Source of the DNA: Phyllobacterium zundukense
GTDB taxonomy: Bacteria > Pseudomonadota > Alphaproteobacteria > Rhizobiales > Rhizobiaceae
Assembly: GCF_025452195.1 (NCBI RefSeq)
Contig: NZ_CP104973.1
Location: forward strand, 2,587,001-2,651,000
DNA: 64,000 nt
Direction: 5' to 3'
Under the pieces are notes generated by a model that ran no database searches, had not been told where the DNA came from, and saw nothing but the letters and a program-made list of their open reading frames with translations. Numbering within the stretch: position 1 is the first letter of the stretch; each line of letters starts with the position of its first letter. The position numbers and the translations under genes were made by a program. Below, in pieces: positions 8,171-16,081 of this stretch.

Positions 8171-9091
8171 CTATACTCCATCAGGTGACGTCGTCGCCGC
8201 CGTTGTGGTTGCGACCGGCTTCAACCGGCCGACGATGCGCTCACGGTAAAGTGTATAAAGCCCGCTGCCAATCACGACGATGGAGCCGATGATCATGGGG
8301 ACATCCGGCAGATCGCCAAAAAACAGATAACCGAGCAATATTGCCCAGATCAGACTGGTGTAGCGAAATGGAGCTACGAAGGCAATTTCGCCTTCTCGCA
8401 TGGCTAGAATGATGAAGTGATACGCGACCATGACGCAGCAGGCCGCAAGTGTCAGCAGCAAGATGTTTGTCAGTGACATTGGTGTCCATCCGCCCAGCGG
8501 ACCGATCATGCCTATCCCGGCAAGTCCCACACCTATCGAGGTTAGCGCGGAGATCATCAGTACCGGGATGGTCCTTGGGACCTTGCGCGTCGCGAGATCA
8601 CGCATTGAGGCAAAAATTACCGTGATGACGATCAGAAGAATGTATGGACTGACACCTTCATGGCTTGGCCGGACGATTATCAGTACGCCGATAAAGCCGA
8701 CAATGATCGCAATCCAACGCCGCCAACCAACCGGCTCACCGAAAAACAATGCAGCTCCAAGGGTCACCACCAAGGGCAGGGCCTGCAGAATTGCCGACGT
8801 CAATGCGAGAGGTACGTGAACCAGAGCGACAAGAAACGTAACCGTGCCGACCACTTCGCCGATGATCCGCAACACGGTCATCTTGTGAAGCGCCTCACGC
8901 AAGGGAACCAGCATTCCCTTGTGCCAGGCGAGAGCAAGGATAAGTACGGTCGAGATCGAGCTGCGTACGAGCATGACCTGGCCCATATTCAGGTCTTCCG
9001 CAACGAATTTGACCGTCGCATCGTTGAACGTGAAACTGGCCATGCCGATGGCCATGAAAAGACTGCCACGCAAATTGGGAGATAGCGCCAA
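8171..9091 (-). CDS. DMT superfamily transporter (EamA family)
   Basis: A 306-residue protein with ten predicted membrane helices arranged as two EamA repeats; the first begins GSLFMAIGMASFTFNDATVK and the second around VPRTIPVLMISALTSIG. The N-terminal pattern (short polar start, then GSLFM) matches rhizobial EamA proteins and supports the TTG at 9091 as start; the next ATG, at residue 13, would cut into the first helix. Substrate unknown: relatives export amino acids or metabolites. It sits between moaA and mobA, transcribed with them, but nothing in its sequence ties it to molybdenum. Confidence 0.82.
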   Translation of the reverse strand: MALSPNLRGSLFMAIGMASFTFNDATVKFVAEDLNMGQVMLVRSSISTVLILALAWHKGMLVPLREALHKMTVLRIIGEVVGTVTFLVALVHVPLALTSAILQALPLVVTLGAALFFGEPVGWRRWIAIIVGFIGVLIIVRPSHEGVSPYILLIVITVIFASMRDLATRKVPRTIPVLMISALTSIGVGLAGIGMIGPLGGWTPMSLTNILLLTLAACCVMVAYHFIILAMREGEIAFVAPFRYTSLIWAILLGYLFFGDLPDVPMIIGSIVVIGSGLYTLYRERIVGRLKPVATTTAATTSPDGV

Positions 9092-9112
9092 GATGGTCGA
9101 TTCCGAATGAGA

Positions 9113-9137
9113 AAGCGATTCTCCTCCAGAATCGCTT
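9113..9137 (-). promoter_or_regulatory. Strong hairpin with GGAGG in its loop, moaA-eamA gap
   Basis: Perfect 10-base arms (aagcgattct / agaatcgctt) around a five-base loop that reads GGAGG on the coding (minus) strand. It lies between the moaA stop (9206) and the TTG start of the transporter (9091). It could end or stabilise the moaA transcript, or present a ribosome-binding sequence in the loop. No T run follows it, so intrinsic termination would be weak. Confidence 0.5.
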
Positions 9138-9205
9138 CATTAGATATATCAATCTGTGCTGATCAGTGCATCTGGAATGTTCTGGCGAGGTTAGAGCCCT
9201 AGGCT

Positions 9206-10240
9206 TTAACCTCCTGTGACGCTCATGTGGCGGGAGACAGCAGGGCGATTGTGACGGCGGTCGATGATGAAATCATGGCCCTTCGGCTTGCGGCCAATTG
9301 CTTCGTCAATAGCGTCGTTCAGAAGTTCATTACTTTCTGACGCACGCAATGGTTCGCGCAGGTCAGCAGCGTCTTCCTGTCCAAGGCACATGTAAAGCGT
9401 GCCGGTGCAGGTCAGACGTACCCGGTTGCAGCTCTCGCAGAAATTATGTGTCATCGGTGTGATGAATCCGACACGTCCGCCAGTTTCCTCGATCTCGACA
9501 TAGCGGGCAGGACCGCCGGTCTTGTAGGCGATGTCGTTCAAGGTGAACTCTTCGCTGAGTTTGGTACGAAGCAGCGACAGCGGCAGGTACTGGTCTGTAC
9601 GATCGAGTTCGATTTCACCCATTGGCATCGTTTCGATCAGCGTCAAATCCATGCCGCGCCCATGGGCCCAGCGAATCATCTCCGGAATCTCTTGATCGTT
9701 GAAGCCTTTAAGAGCAACTGCATTCAGCTTGACCTTGATGCCTGCCTTTTGCGCAGCGTCGAGACCTTCCATAACCCGGTTGAAGTCACCCCAGCGGGTA
9801 ATGGCCCGGAATTTATCAGGATCCAGCGTATCTAGCGATACATTGATGCGCTTGACGCCATGGCCGGCCAGCTCGGGCGCAAAGCGTGCGAGCTGCGAGC
9901 CGTTCGTGGTGAGAGTCAACTCTTCCAGCGCACCGGACTGCAGGTGCCGCGAAAGCTCGCCGATCAGGTGCATGATATTCTTGCGAACCAGCGGCTCGCC
10001 GCCGGTAAGACGCAGTTTTTTCACGCCCTTCTCTATGAATGCCGTGCAAAGCCGATCCAGCTCCTCGAGCGTCAGCAGATCCTTCTTCGGCAGGAATGTC
10101 ATGTGTTCCGACATGCAATAGGTGCAGCGGAAATCGCAGCGGTCCGTCACCGATACGCGCAAATAGGTGATCGTTCGCCCGAAAGGGTCGATCATGGGGG
10201 CCTGATGTGCCGTTGTGTCGAGCAATGCTACGTGGTCCAA
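9206..10240 (-). CDS. moaA: GTP 3',8-cyclase MoaA
   Basis: A 344-residue radical-SAM enzyme catalysing the first step of molybdenum-cofactor synthesis (GTP to 3',8-cyclo-GTP). The SAM [4Fe-4S] site is RCDFRCTYC, the second GTP-binding cluster is supplied by [14 protein letters not shown] near the C terminus, and the protein ends in the essential GG dipeptide (SVTGG). I chose the TTG at 10240 because a perfect AGGAGG lies six bases before it and the 15 extra residues ahead of [13 protein letters not shown] match the length seen in rhizobial MoaA; the ATG at 10195 has no such site. Downstream are the transporter, mobA and mobB. Confidence 0.94.
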   Translation of the reverse strand: MDHVALLDTTAHQAPMIDPFGRTITYLRVSVTDRCDFRCTYCMSEHMTFLPKKDLLTLEELDRLCTAFIEKGVKKLRLTGGEPLVRKNIMHLIGELSRHLQSGALEELTLTTNGSQLARFAPELAGHGVKRINVSLDTLDPDKFRAITRWGDFNRVMEGLDAAQKAGIKVKLNAVALKGFNDQEIPEMIRWAHGRGMDLTLIETMPMGEIELDRTDQYLPLSLLRTKLSEEFTLNDIAYKTGGPARYVEIEETGGRVGFITPMTHNFCESCNRVRLTCTGTLYMCLGQEDAADLREPLRASESNELLNDAIDEAIGRKPKGHDFIIDRRHNRPAVSRHMSVTGG

Positions 10241-10490
10241 GAGCTTCCTCCTATGATAGAGATAGGGTGCCGGCTTCCAATTGTCCAGCGGTCGGACAAG
10301 ACAACCGCTGAGGCTTTTGCACGCAGTTTTATTCACCCCTGCGTTCGTTGCCGACCGCGTCCAACAAAGTGGAGAATTGACCGTTCGCAAGCGAAACAGT
10401 CTGCACAGTGCCAGCCGTGTATTGGAAAAGACGGACTTGCGGGGATCGATCCTTGTTCTTACAGAAGAGGGAGCACGAGGAGCGTTCGCG

Positions 10491-10871
10491 ATGACTGATG
10501 CCTGGCCCAAAGAACTGCGCGTAAGCAAAGACCGCCGATCGCTTACGATCGTCTTCGACAATGGGGAAAGCTATGTGCTTACGGCGGAGCTTTTACGGGT
10601 CGCGTCACCTTCGGCGGAAGTACAAGGGCACTCGCCCGAACAGCGCCAGACAGTGCCGGGCAAAATAAATGTCGAGATTGCCAAGATGGAACCCGTTGGA
10701 AATTATGCTGTGCGCATCATTTTTGACGATATGCACGATACTGGCCTGTTCAGTTGGGACTATTTGATCGATCTTGGGCGTAACAAGGATACACGCTGGC
10801 AGGCCTATCTCGACGAACTTGCCGAAAAGGGTTTAAGCCGCGAACCGTTCACGCCGCGGCGAGTGACTTGA
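10491..10871 (+). CDS. DUF971 family protein
   Basis: A 126-residue protein of the DUF971 / gamma-butyrobetaine-hydroxylase N-terminal-like family. Family features: [20 protein letters not shown] at the start, a central segment ending [20 protein letters not shown], and [15 protein letters not shown], which contains the conserved H-TG-YSWDYL signature. The same fold is found fused to BBOX hydroxylases and as stand-alone bacterial proteins, including the Fe-S-linked ApbC/Mrp group. Exact function is unknown. It is divergent from moaA. The start is the ATG with GAGGAG 8-13 bases upstream; the open frame extends further but without family similarity. Confidence 0.85.
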   Translation: MTDAWPKELRVSKDRRSLTIVFDNGESYVLTAELLRVASPSAEVQGHSPEQRQTVPGKINVEIAKMEPVGNYAVRIIFDDMHDTGLFSWDYLIDLGRNKDTRWQAYLDELAEKGLSREPFTPRRVT

Positions 10872-10970
10872 ATTACTTCAAGACAATGCCATGCGAATGC
10901 AGCCCGCGCGATCCCAGAACCACAGGTTGCAGGAAATGAAACGGATCTACTGCAGTAGGCGATCCGATGG

Positions 10971-11111
10971 CTATTTGTCGGCTTGGCGTTCGCGTTGACC
11001 CGTAAGAAATATTCTCTTGATAAGTGTATCCTGCGCATTTGCGGGTGGCATTGAAGAATTCATTCCAAGAACTGCCAAAAACAACAGCGACATGCTGAAA
11101 AACTTGTTCAC
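10971..11111 (-). CDS. Very small secreted peptide (46 residues), uncharacterised
   Basis: A GTG at 11109-11111 is preceded by GGAGAG at a seven-base spacing and opens a 46-codon frame ending in TAG at 10971-10973. The product has a textbook signal peptide: MNKFFSMSLLFLAVLGMNSS, a short turn with two prolines and the cleavage motif ANA before Q. The mature part would be about 20 residues, basic at the end (RIFLTGQRERQADK). The combination of ribosome site, start and signal peptide is unlikely by chance, but I recognise no family. It lies alone in a 530-base gap between the DUF971 and L,D-transpeptidase genes, on the opposite strand. Confidence 0.55.
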   Translation of the reverse strand: MNKFFSMSLLFLAVLGMNSSMPPANAQDTLIKRIFLTGQRERQADK

Positions 11112-11403
11112 AATGCTCTCCAATTCGATGCAGTGGGTCGCTTCTTCTGGAATATTATTGCGATTTTTGGGAATGAACCGGATTGCTCAACTATTTATGT
11201 GATGAATTAACATGAAGGTGTGGGTGAACTGGGATAAATGTGTCAAAACCAGCACACAGCTCAAAATTGTGCCGCGACGGGTTAATATTTGGGGGCGGGG
11301 CATTGTTAAAAGAATCTAAATACGATGCGGTCAAACTGGCTACACACCTCATCAATGGCTCACGTCCATCCGTGGGCAACACAGTTCCAGCTGGGCACGC
11401 ATC
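11112..11403. other. Upstream region of the L,D-transpeptidase gene
   Basis: About 290 bases, AT-rich for this genome, between the small secreted-peptide gene (minus strand) and the L,D-transpeptidase (plus strand). Promoters for both divergent genes must lie here. I see no convincing gene, RNA or operator; several TTAA tetramers occur but not in a paired CtrA-like spacing. Confidence 0.4.
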
Positions 11404-13326
11404 ATGAATTCCCGTTCCAAGAAAAATGCAATCTTACTGGCCGCGATGTTGTCGGCGACAGCCATCCCGATGTCGCCGGCATCGGCAGCCAATAACCTGA
11501 TGGAACTGCTGTTCGGCAATCGCCGCGTCGAGTCGCGTCCTGTCGACCAAACACATCAGGTCCATCCTGGCAGGCTGCAGGATGCGAACGTGCGGCGTCC
11601 AACCGTCCCTATCAAGCGTGTGGTCGTCACAGCGCCGACAAACTATGACTACAAGCCCGAAGGGTTGGTTCAGATCGATTTTTCAAAAGTGGATCCGCAG
11701 ATCACGGCTTCAGCCGATCATGGCACGGATATCTCGCCATCAATGGCGATGGATGAATTTGGTCTGAAGATCGACCATCTGAAGGCTGCTCACGTTCTGG
11801 CAGAAAAGGAAATCTCTGACGCGATCGTTTCATATTATGCCACGAAGCAGCGACCGATCTGGACGGCTTCCTATGATGTGACACGACAGGCCAAGGCAGT
11901 CGTGGCGCTTTTTGCAAAGGCTGCCGACGATGGTCTTGATCCACAAGACTATGCAGTTACGGTGCCGAGTGACGATTATGACCGTGCCAACATTCCAGCG
12001 CGGTTAAAGGAGCTTGCAGATTTCGAGTTGTCGATGTCGGCACGAGCGCTGCGCTACGCCATGGATCAGGGTGAGGGCCGCATCAATCCAAACCGCCTCA
12101 GCGGGTTCCATGACTTTGCTATGGGTCGGATCAAGCCGCGCGAAGTGATCGAACAGCTCGCTTCGTCGAACGATCCCGCTGCGACGCTTGCTGCTTTCGA
12201 ACCACAGAATAAATGGTATACCGAGCTCAAAGAAAATCTGCGCGAACTCGGTGATACGAATGAGCCGACTGTGAGCATTGCTCCCGGCACAATGATCCGC
12301 CCGGGTGACACAAGCGCTGAACTTCGCAATGTCGTAGCGCTGATCCGGGCGAAAGCGCCGCAGGACTATTTGGCAACGCACAAGATTGTGTTGGCCGCAC
12401 ACGAAAACAGCTATGTCTATGACGAGAGTCTCGTCGAAGCCATCAAGGATTTTCAGAAGGCGCAGGGGCGCAAGGCCGACGGTATAATCGGCAGCAGCAC
12501 CATCAAGTCGCTTCAAACTGAAACAATTCTGTCCAAGCGGAACCGTATTCTTTATTCCATGGAGCGGCTGCGCTGGCTGCCGCATGATTTTGGCAAGCGC
12601 TATGTCTTCATCAATCAGCCTGCGTACCGGGCCCAGTACTTCAACGACAACACAGAAAAACTGGCGATGAACATCGTGGTTGGATCACCCACGAACCAGA
12701 CCTATTTCTTTGACGATACGATCGAGACTGTTGTCTTCAACCCATCCTGGGGAGTGCCGCGCTCGATCATTCTCAACGAGATGATGCCGAAAATACTCAG
12801 CAATCCGTCCTATCTCGAAAACAGTGGATACGAGGTCTATGACAAGACGGGTCGCGTGGTTCCGTCGAGCTCGATCAATTGGTATCAGGTTGCTTCAAAT
12901 GGCGGCGGTGTTGGCATTCGCCAGAAGCCGAGCCTCGATAATGCTCTTGGTGAATTGAAGATCCTCTTCCCGAACAGTCACGACATCTACATGCACGACA
13001 CGCCGGCCAAGTCTTATTTCAAACGGGACATGCGGGCATTGAGCCATGGCTGTATCCGCCTGGAGCGTCCACGTGACATGGCCGCAGCAGTGCTCGGCGT
13101 TCCGGTCGAAGATCTGAAACAATACTTCGGCAAGAACGAACGCAGCGTGAAGGTGAAGGACCAGTTGCCGGTCTACGTATCCTATTTCACAGCGTGGCCG
13201 GATGCGACGACAGGCGAGATCAGGTATTACGACGACATCTACGAACGTGACGCTTATCTGGAAAAGGCCTTCGTCAAGACGCGGGCAATGCGACAGGCAA
13301 CAAGTGTCCAGACCGCGAAGCTATAA
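11404..13326 (+). CDS. L,D-transpeptidase family protein (YcbB/LdtD-like)
   Basis: A 640-residue cell-wall enzyme. A signal peptide (NAILLAAMLSATAIPMSPAS, then AA) is followed by an N-terminal scaffold domain, a peptidoglycan-binding domain (residues about 310-380, DFQKAQGRKADGIIGSSTI), and the YkuD catalytic domain with NPSWGVPRSI and the active-site motif SHGCIRLERP (Cys about 550, His two residues earlier). Such enzymes make 3-3 (mDap-mDap) cross-links, abundant in the polar-growing Rhizobiales, or attach proteins to peptidoglycan. The two-domain layout with a capping loop in the catalytic domain matches LdtD (YcbB). The next gene is convergent, with two palindromic elements in between. 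Confidence 0.93.
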   Translation: MNSRSKKNAILLAAMLSATAIPMSPASAANNLMELLFGNRRVESRPVDQTHQVHPGRLQDANVRRPTVPIKRVVVTAPTNYDYKPEGLVQIDFSKVDPQITASADHGTDISPSMAMDEFGLKIDHLKAAHVLAEKEISDAIVSYYATKQRPIWTASYDVTRQAKAVVALFAKAADDGLDPQDYAVTVPSDDYDRANIPARLKELADFELSMSARALRYAMDQGEGRINPNRLSGFHDFAMGRIKPREVIEQLASSNDPAATLAAFEPQNKWYTELKENLRELGDTNEPTVSIAPGTMIRPGDTSAELRNVVALIRAKAPQDYLATHKIVLAAHENSYVYDESLVEAIKDFQKAQGRKADGIIGSSTIKSLQTETILSKRNRILYSMERLRWLPHDFGKRYVFINQPAYRAQYFNDNTEKLAMNIVVGSPTNQTYFFDDTIETVVFNPSWGVPRSIILNEMMPKILSNPSYLENSGYEVYDKTGRVVPSSSINWYQVASNGGGVGIRQKPSLDNALGELKILFPNSHDIYMHDTPAKSYFKRDMRALSHGCIRLERPRDMAAAVLGVPVEDLKQYFGKNERSVKVKDQLPVYVSYFTAWPDATTGEIRYYDDIYERDAYLEKAFVKTRAMRQATSVQTAKL

Positions 13327-13337
13327 AGGCAGCGCCA

Positions 13338-13412
13338 CTAGTGGTCCGATTCTAACATTTGCATCCCCCTATACCAATCGCTCACAAATGTTAGAATCGA
13401 AAAGACCACTAG
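13338..13412. repeat. Long palindromic element 1 (CTAGTGG-bounded)
   Basis: A 75-base imperfect palindrome bounded by CTAGTGG and CCACTAG. The arms (13338-13361 and 13385-13412) pair over about 24 bases, with one short bulge of A residues in the right arm. Its loop and stems align with the reverse complement of the next element at 13426-13503, so the two are relatives in opposite orientation. It may serve as a terminator for the L,D-transpeptidase transcript, but the structure looks like a mobile, non-coding intergenic repeat. Confidence 0.8.
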
Positions 13413-13425
13413 CAAATTCAACGTG

Positions 13426-13503
13426 CTAGTGGAGCTTTGGATTTGACATTCGCCTGAGAGACCGATGTCACGCGGGATGCGAATGTCAAATCCGCTCCAC
13501 TAG
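13426..13503. repeat. Long palindromic element 2 (CTAGTGG-bounded)
   Basis: A 78-base imperfect palindrome bounded by CTAGTGG and CCACTAG, with arms at 13426-13453 and 13479-13503. In opposite orientation it aligns along its whole length with element 1: both have GCATCCC in the loop and an A-rich bulge in the same arm. Stem positions differ between the copies, yet each stays paired. Its last bases supply the TAG stop of the Anbu gene. Confidence 0.8.
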
Positions 13504-14237
13504 TCGTTTTTGATTTCGAAAGGTGGCAGACTCTGGAATGCAAGTTTCAAGGCCTGCGACCAGCCATCCGAAATCATTTCATAATAAGGATCATGGCGTT
13601 CGATACGTTTTTCGAAACCTAGCTTGAGACTGTCCGACTCGTAAAACTGCAAGTCCAGCGGCAGGCCAACTGACAGATTGGATTTCAACGTCGAATCGAA
13701 AGAAACCAGCAACAGCTTCGTCGCTTCCTCGAAAGTCAGCGCGGGGTCATAGGACCGCACGATAATCGGCTTTCCATACTTGTGCTCACCGATCTGGAAG
13801 AAGGGTGTGTCCGGCGTCGCTTCAATGAAATTCCCCTCAGGATAAATCAGGAAAAGCCGCGGATCGCCGCCTTTGATCTGACCTCCAAGGATAATCGAGG
13901 CGCCGAATGAATCGGCGCGTTGCCCGCCGGAATCCACCTCGTCGATGACATGTCTTATTGTATCGCCAACGAGCCTTGCCGTCTGGAACATCGATGGCAT
14001 TTCGTAAATCGACGGCGACCGTTCGGATGGCTCCTTGGTGCGTTCATTCAGGATGCTGATGACCGCTTGGGTCGTTGCCAGGTTACCAGAAGAAACCAGC
14101 GTGATAACACGATCGCCCGTTTTGGCCCACGTATACATTTTCTTGAATGTGGAAATATTGTCGACACCAGCATTTGTTCTGGTGTCAGACATGAACACAA
14201 GGCCGCGGTCCAGTTTGAGCCCCACGCAGTAAGTCAT
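13500..14237 (-). CDS. Anbu (ancestral proteasome beta-type) peptidase
   Basis: A 245-residue proteasome-type protein of the Anbu/BPH group. Translation begins MTYCVGLKLD, so removal of Met exposes the nucleophilic threonine (T2); the catalytic partners of proteasome beta subunits are seen as D18 (SDTRTNAG) and K33 (FKKM), and FGASIILGGQIKGG is the glycine-rich segment near the second half of the fold. Anbu proteins assemble into open helical rings; their natural substrates are not known. It is the last gene of a four-gene operon with a transglutaminase, an alpha-E protein and an ATP-grasp enzyme. Its TAG stop is provided by the adjacent palindromic repeat. Confidence 0.92.
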   Translation of the reverse strand: MTYCVGLKLDRGLVFMSDTRTNAGVDNISTFKKMYTWAKTGDRVITLVSSGNLATTQAVISILNERTKEPSERSPSIYEMPSMFQTARLVGDTIRHVIDEVDSGGQRADSFGASIILGGQIKGGDPRLFLIYPEGNFIEATPDTPFFQIGEHKYGKPIIVRSYDPALTFEEATKLLLVSFDSTLKSNLSVGLPLDLQFYESDSLKLGFEKRIERHDPYYEMISDGWSQALKLAFQSLPPFEIKND

Positions 14238-14267
14238 AACGAATCCCGAATCCCGATAGCAGAGCGA

Positions 14268-15065
14268 TTACTGCTCTACATTGACCTCTACGGCAAGCGA
14301 TTCAATGCCCGGTCCAAAGCGTATACCGGAAACTGGCGCCGCTTCGCGGTAGTCGAGGCCACAAGCCAGACGCACATAGGTTTCATTTGGACATATATCG
14401 TTGGCCGCGTCGAATCCCACCCATCCCAGTCCTTCTATATGTGCCTCTGCCCACGCGTGGCTTGCCGTCTGTTCAATCGTGTTGTTCAGCATGAGATAGC
14501 CGGACACGTAACGGGCGGGAATGTTGAGCAACCGTGCGGTAGAAATGAAAACATGGGTGTGGTCCTGGCAGACGCCTTTGCCGTTGAGAAACGCTTCCTC
14601 GGCCGTCGTGCTGATGTTGGTAATGCCTGGTGTGTAGACCATTTTCTGATGCAATAGTGCCATCAGTTCGTGCATGATTGCCAGTTTGTCGGTCTTGGCC
14701 GGCAAGCTTGCTGCCAGTTCGCGGATCGAGTCACCCGGTTTGGTCAGGTCCGTTTCACGCTCGTAGAGCCATATCGGCATGAAATTATAGACCTTGCCGA
14801 GAACGCCTGTGCGATCCTCGGTTTCGACGTGGCCTTCAGCGCGTATGACGAGTTCTTCGATGTCGCGATCAAGCCGTATCAGCATGGTGCGATTGCCATA
14901 GCCGTCACGGTAGTTCGCTTCCTGTGTCGCCCCCTCTATCTTGAGTGCCCAGTCGATGACTTTCTGGCCCGGGCTGCTCTGTGGATGCATACGCAATCGC
15001 AGCACCGAATAATGAACCGGAGTGTCGTAACGATAGCGGGAATTGTGCTGGATGTTCAAAAGCAT
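14268..15065 (-). CDS. Transglutaminase-like cysteine peptidase of the Anbu operon
   Basis: A 265-residue protein. The N-terminal beta domain (LLNIQHNSRYRYDTPVHYS) is the bacterial transglutaminase N-domain, followed by the papain-like transglutaminase core with the catalytic triad in GKGVCQDHTHVF (Cys), ASHAWAEA (His) and GFDAAND (Asp). Proteins of this type hydrolyse or ligate peptide/isopeptide bonds. In Anbu operons it is thought to process peptide-like tags or products made by the ATP-grasp enzyme; that is inference from gene neighbourhood. ATG at 15065 is preferred (GAAG upstream); a TTG at 15074 next to the alpha-E stop would add three residues. Confidence 0.9.
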   Translation of the reverse strand: MLLNIQHNSRYRYDTPVHYSVLRLRMHPQSSPGQKVIDWALKIEGATQEANYRDGYGNRTMLIRLDRDIEELVIRAEGHVETEDRTGVLGKVYNFMPIWLYERETDLTKPGDSIRELAASLPAKTDKLAIMHELMALLHQKMVYTPGITNISTTAEEAFLNGKGVCQDHTHVFISTARLLNIPARYVSGYLMLNNTIEQTASHAWAEAHIEGLGWVGFDAANDICPNETYVRLACGLDYREAAPVSGIRFGPGIESLAVEVNVEQ

Positions 15066-15070
15066 GATCT

Positions 15071-16012
15071 TCAATCGAAATTGTAGGCGTGAGCAATCTT
15101 GCTGCTCAAGCTGTTCGTTTGATAAATGAGATCGCTCAGGAATTCGTGTAGTCCGTTGTCAAAAATGGTGCGGATCTCATTGTTCTCTAGCCGCGTCATA
15201 ATACTCTCGGACATGTCATGGCATTCGTGCCGCTTGCCGTAGTCGAGGGCAAGGTATTTCAGATTATCCACGATATTGGAGTAGCAGAAGTTCAGGGACC
15301 GGGGCATGCGTGAATTCAATATCAGATAATCCGCAATGTTCACGGGATTGTATTCGACATCATAGACCCAGCGATAGGAGCGGTGTGCGGAGACGGATCG
15401 CAGGATCGATTCCCATTGGAAGTTGTCGAGGGTCGTTCCAACATATGAAATCGAGGGAAGCAGCACGTAATATTTGACGTCTAGTATGCGCGCGGTGTTG
15501 TCCGCCCGCTCGATGAAAGTGCCAATGCGTGCGAAATTGAAAATCTCGTTGCGCAGCATCGTTCCATGAAAAGCACCGCGGATAATCGCCGTTTCACGCT
15601 TGATCTGATCGAGAACACGCGGGAGGTCGGTTTCAGGGATATTCGATGCCAGTGTCGATTTGAGTACCATCCAGGTCTCGTTGACGCTTTCCCAAGCCTC
15701 ACGCGTAAGCGCAGTGCGCACCATACGTGCATTGGATCGTGCGGTTTCAACACAAGCCATGACGCTCGAGGGATTACTCAGATCACGCAACAGGAAATCG
15801 GAGACAAGGCTCGCATTGTACTCCTTGTATTTGCTGTCATAGCCGATCTTTACTCCCGCGCTCATCAATACGGAGGACCATTCCTCTGGGGCGTCGGATG
15901 TTTTCGTCAGTGCCATTCGCAACCCGGCATCGATGAGCCGTGCCATATTCTCTGCCCGCTCAATATAACGGAACATCCAGTAGAGACCATTTGCGGTGCG
16001 GCCAAGAAGCAT
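15071..16012 (-). CDS. Alpha-E domain protein (DUF403) of the Anbu operon
   Basis: A 313-residue, entirely helical protein of the alpha-E superfamily. Hallmarks are the start MLLGRTANGLYWMFRYIERAENMARLI, a second helix with ARSNARMVRTALTREAWES, and FIERADNTARILDVKYY; the repeated R-A-E/D-N-x-A-R helices are the conserved site. Its biochemical role is unknown. It nearly always occurs with circularly permuted ATP-grasp and transglutaminase genes, suggesting a scaffold or peptide-handling partner. The gene begins 69 bases after the ATP-grasp stop and touches the transglutaminase gene. Confidence 0.93.
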   Translation of the reverse strand: MLLGRTANGLYWMFRYIERAENMARLIDAGLRMALTKTSDAPEEWSSVLMSAGVKIGYDSKYKEYNASLVSDFLLRDLSNPSSVMACVETARSNARMVRTALTREAWESVNETWMVLKSTLASNIPETDLPRVLDQIKRETAIIRGAFHGTMLRNEIFNFARIGTFIERADNTARILDVKYYVLLPSISYVGTTLDNFQWESILRSVSAHRSYRWVYDVEYNPVNIADYLILNSRMPRSLNFCYSNIVDNLKYLALDYGKRHECHDMSESIMTRLENNEIRTIFDNGLHEFLSDLIYQTNSLSSKIAHAYNFD

Positions 16013-16081
16013 TTTCTAGTCGTATCCTTTTTGTCGTTCTGGAACCGTCTTGAGCGATTCTTATTTCCCCTCACAACAAGT

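Noticed and set aside
11017..11202. A 61-codon plus-strand frame before the L,D-transpeptidase
   Set aside because: No ribosome site, and it is antisense to the more convincing secreted-peptide frame.
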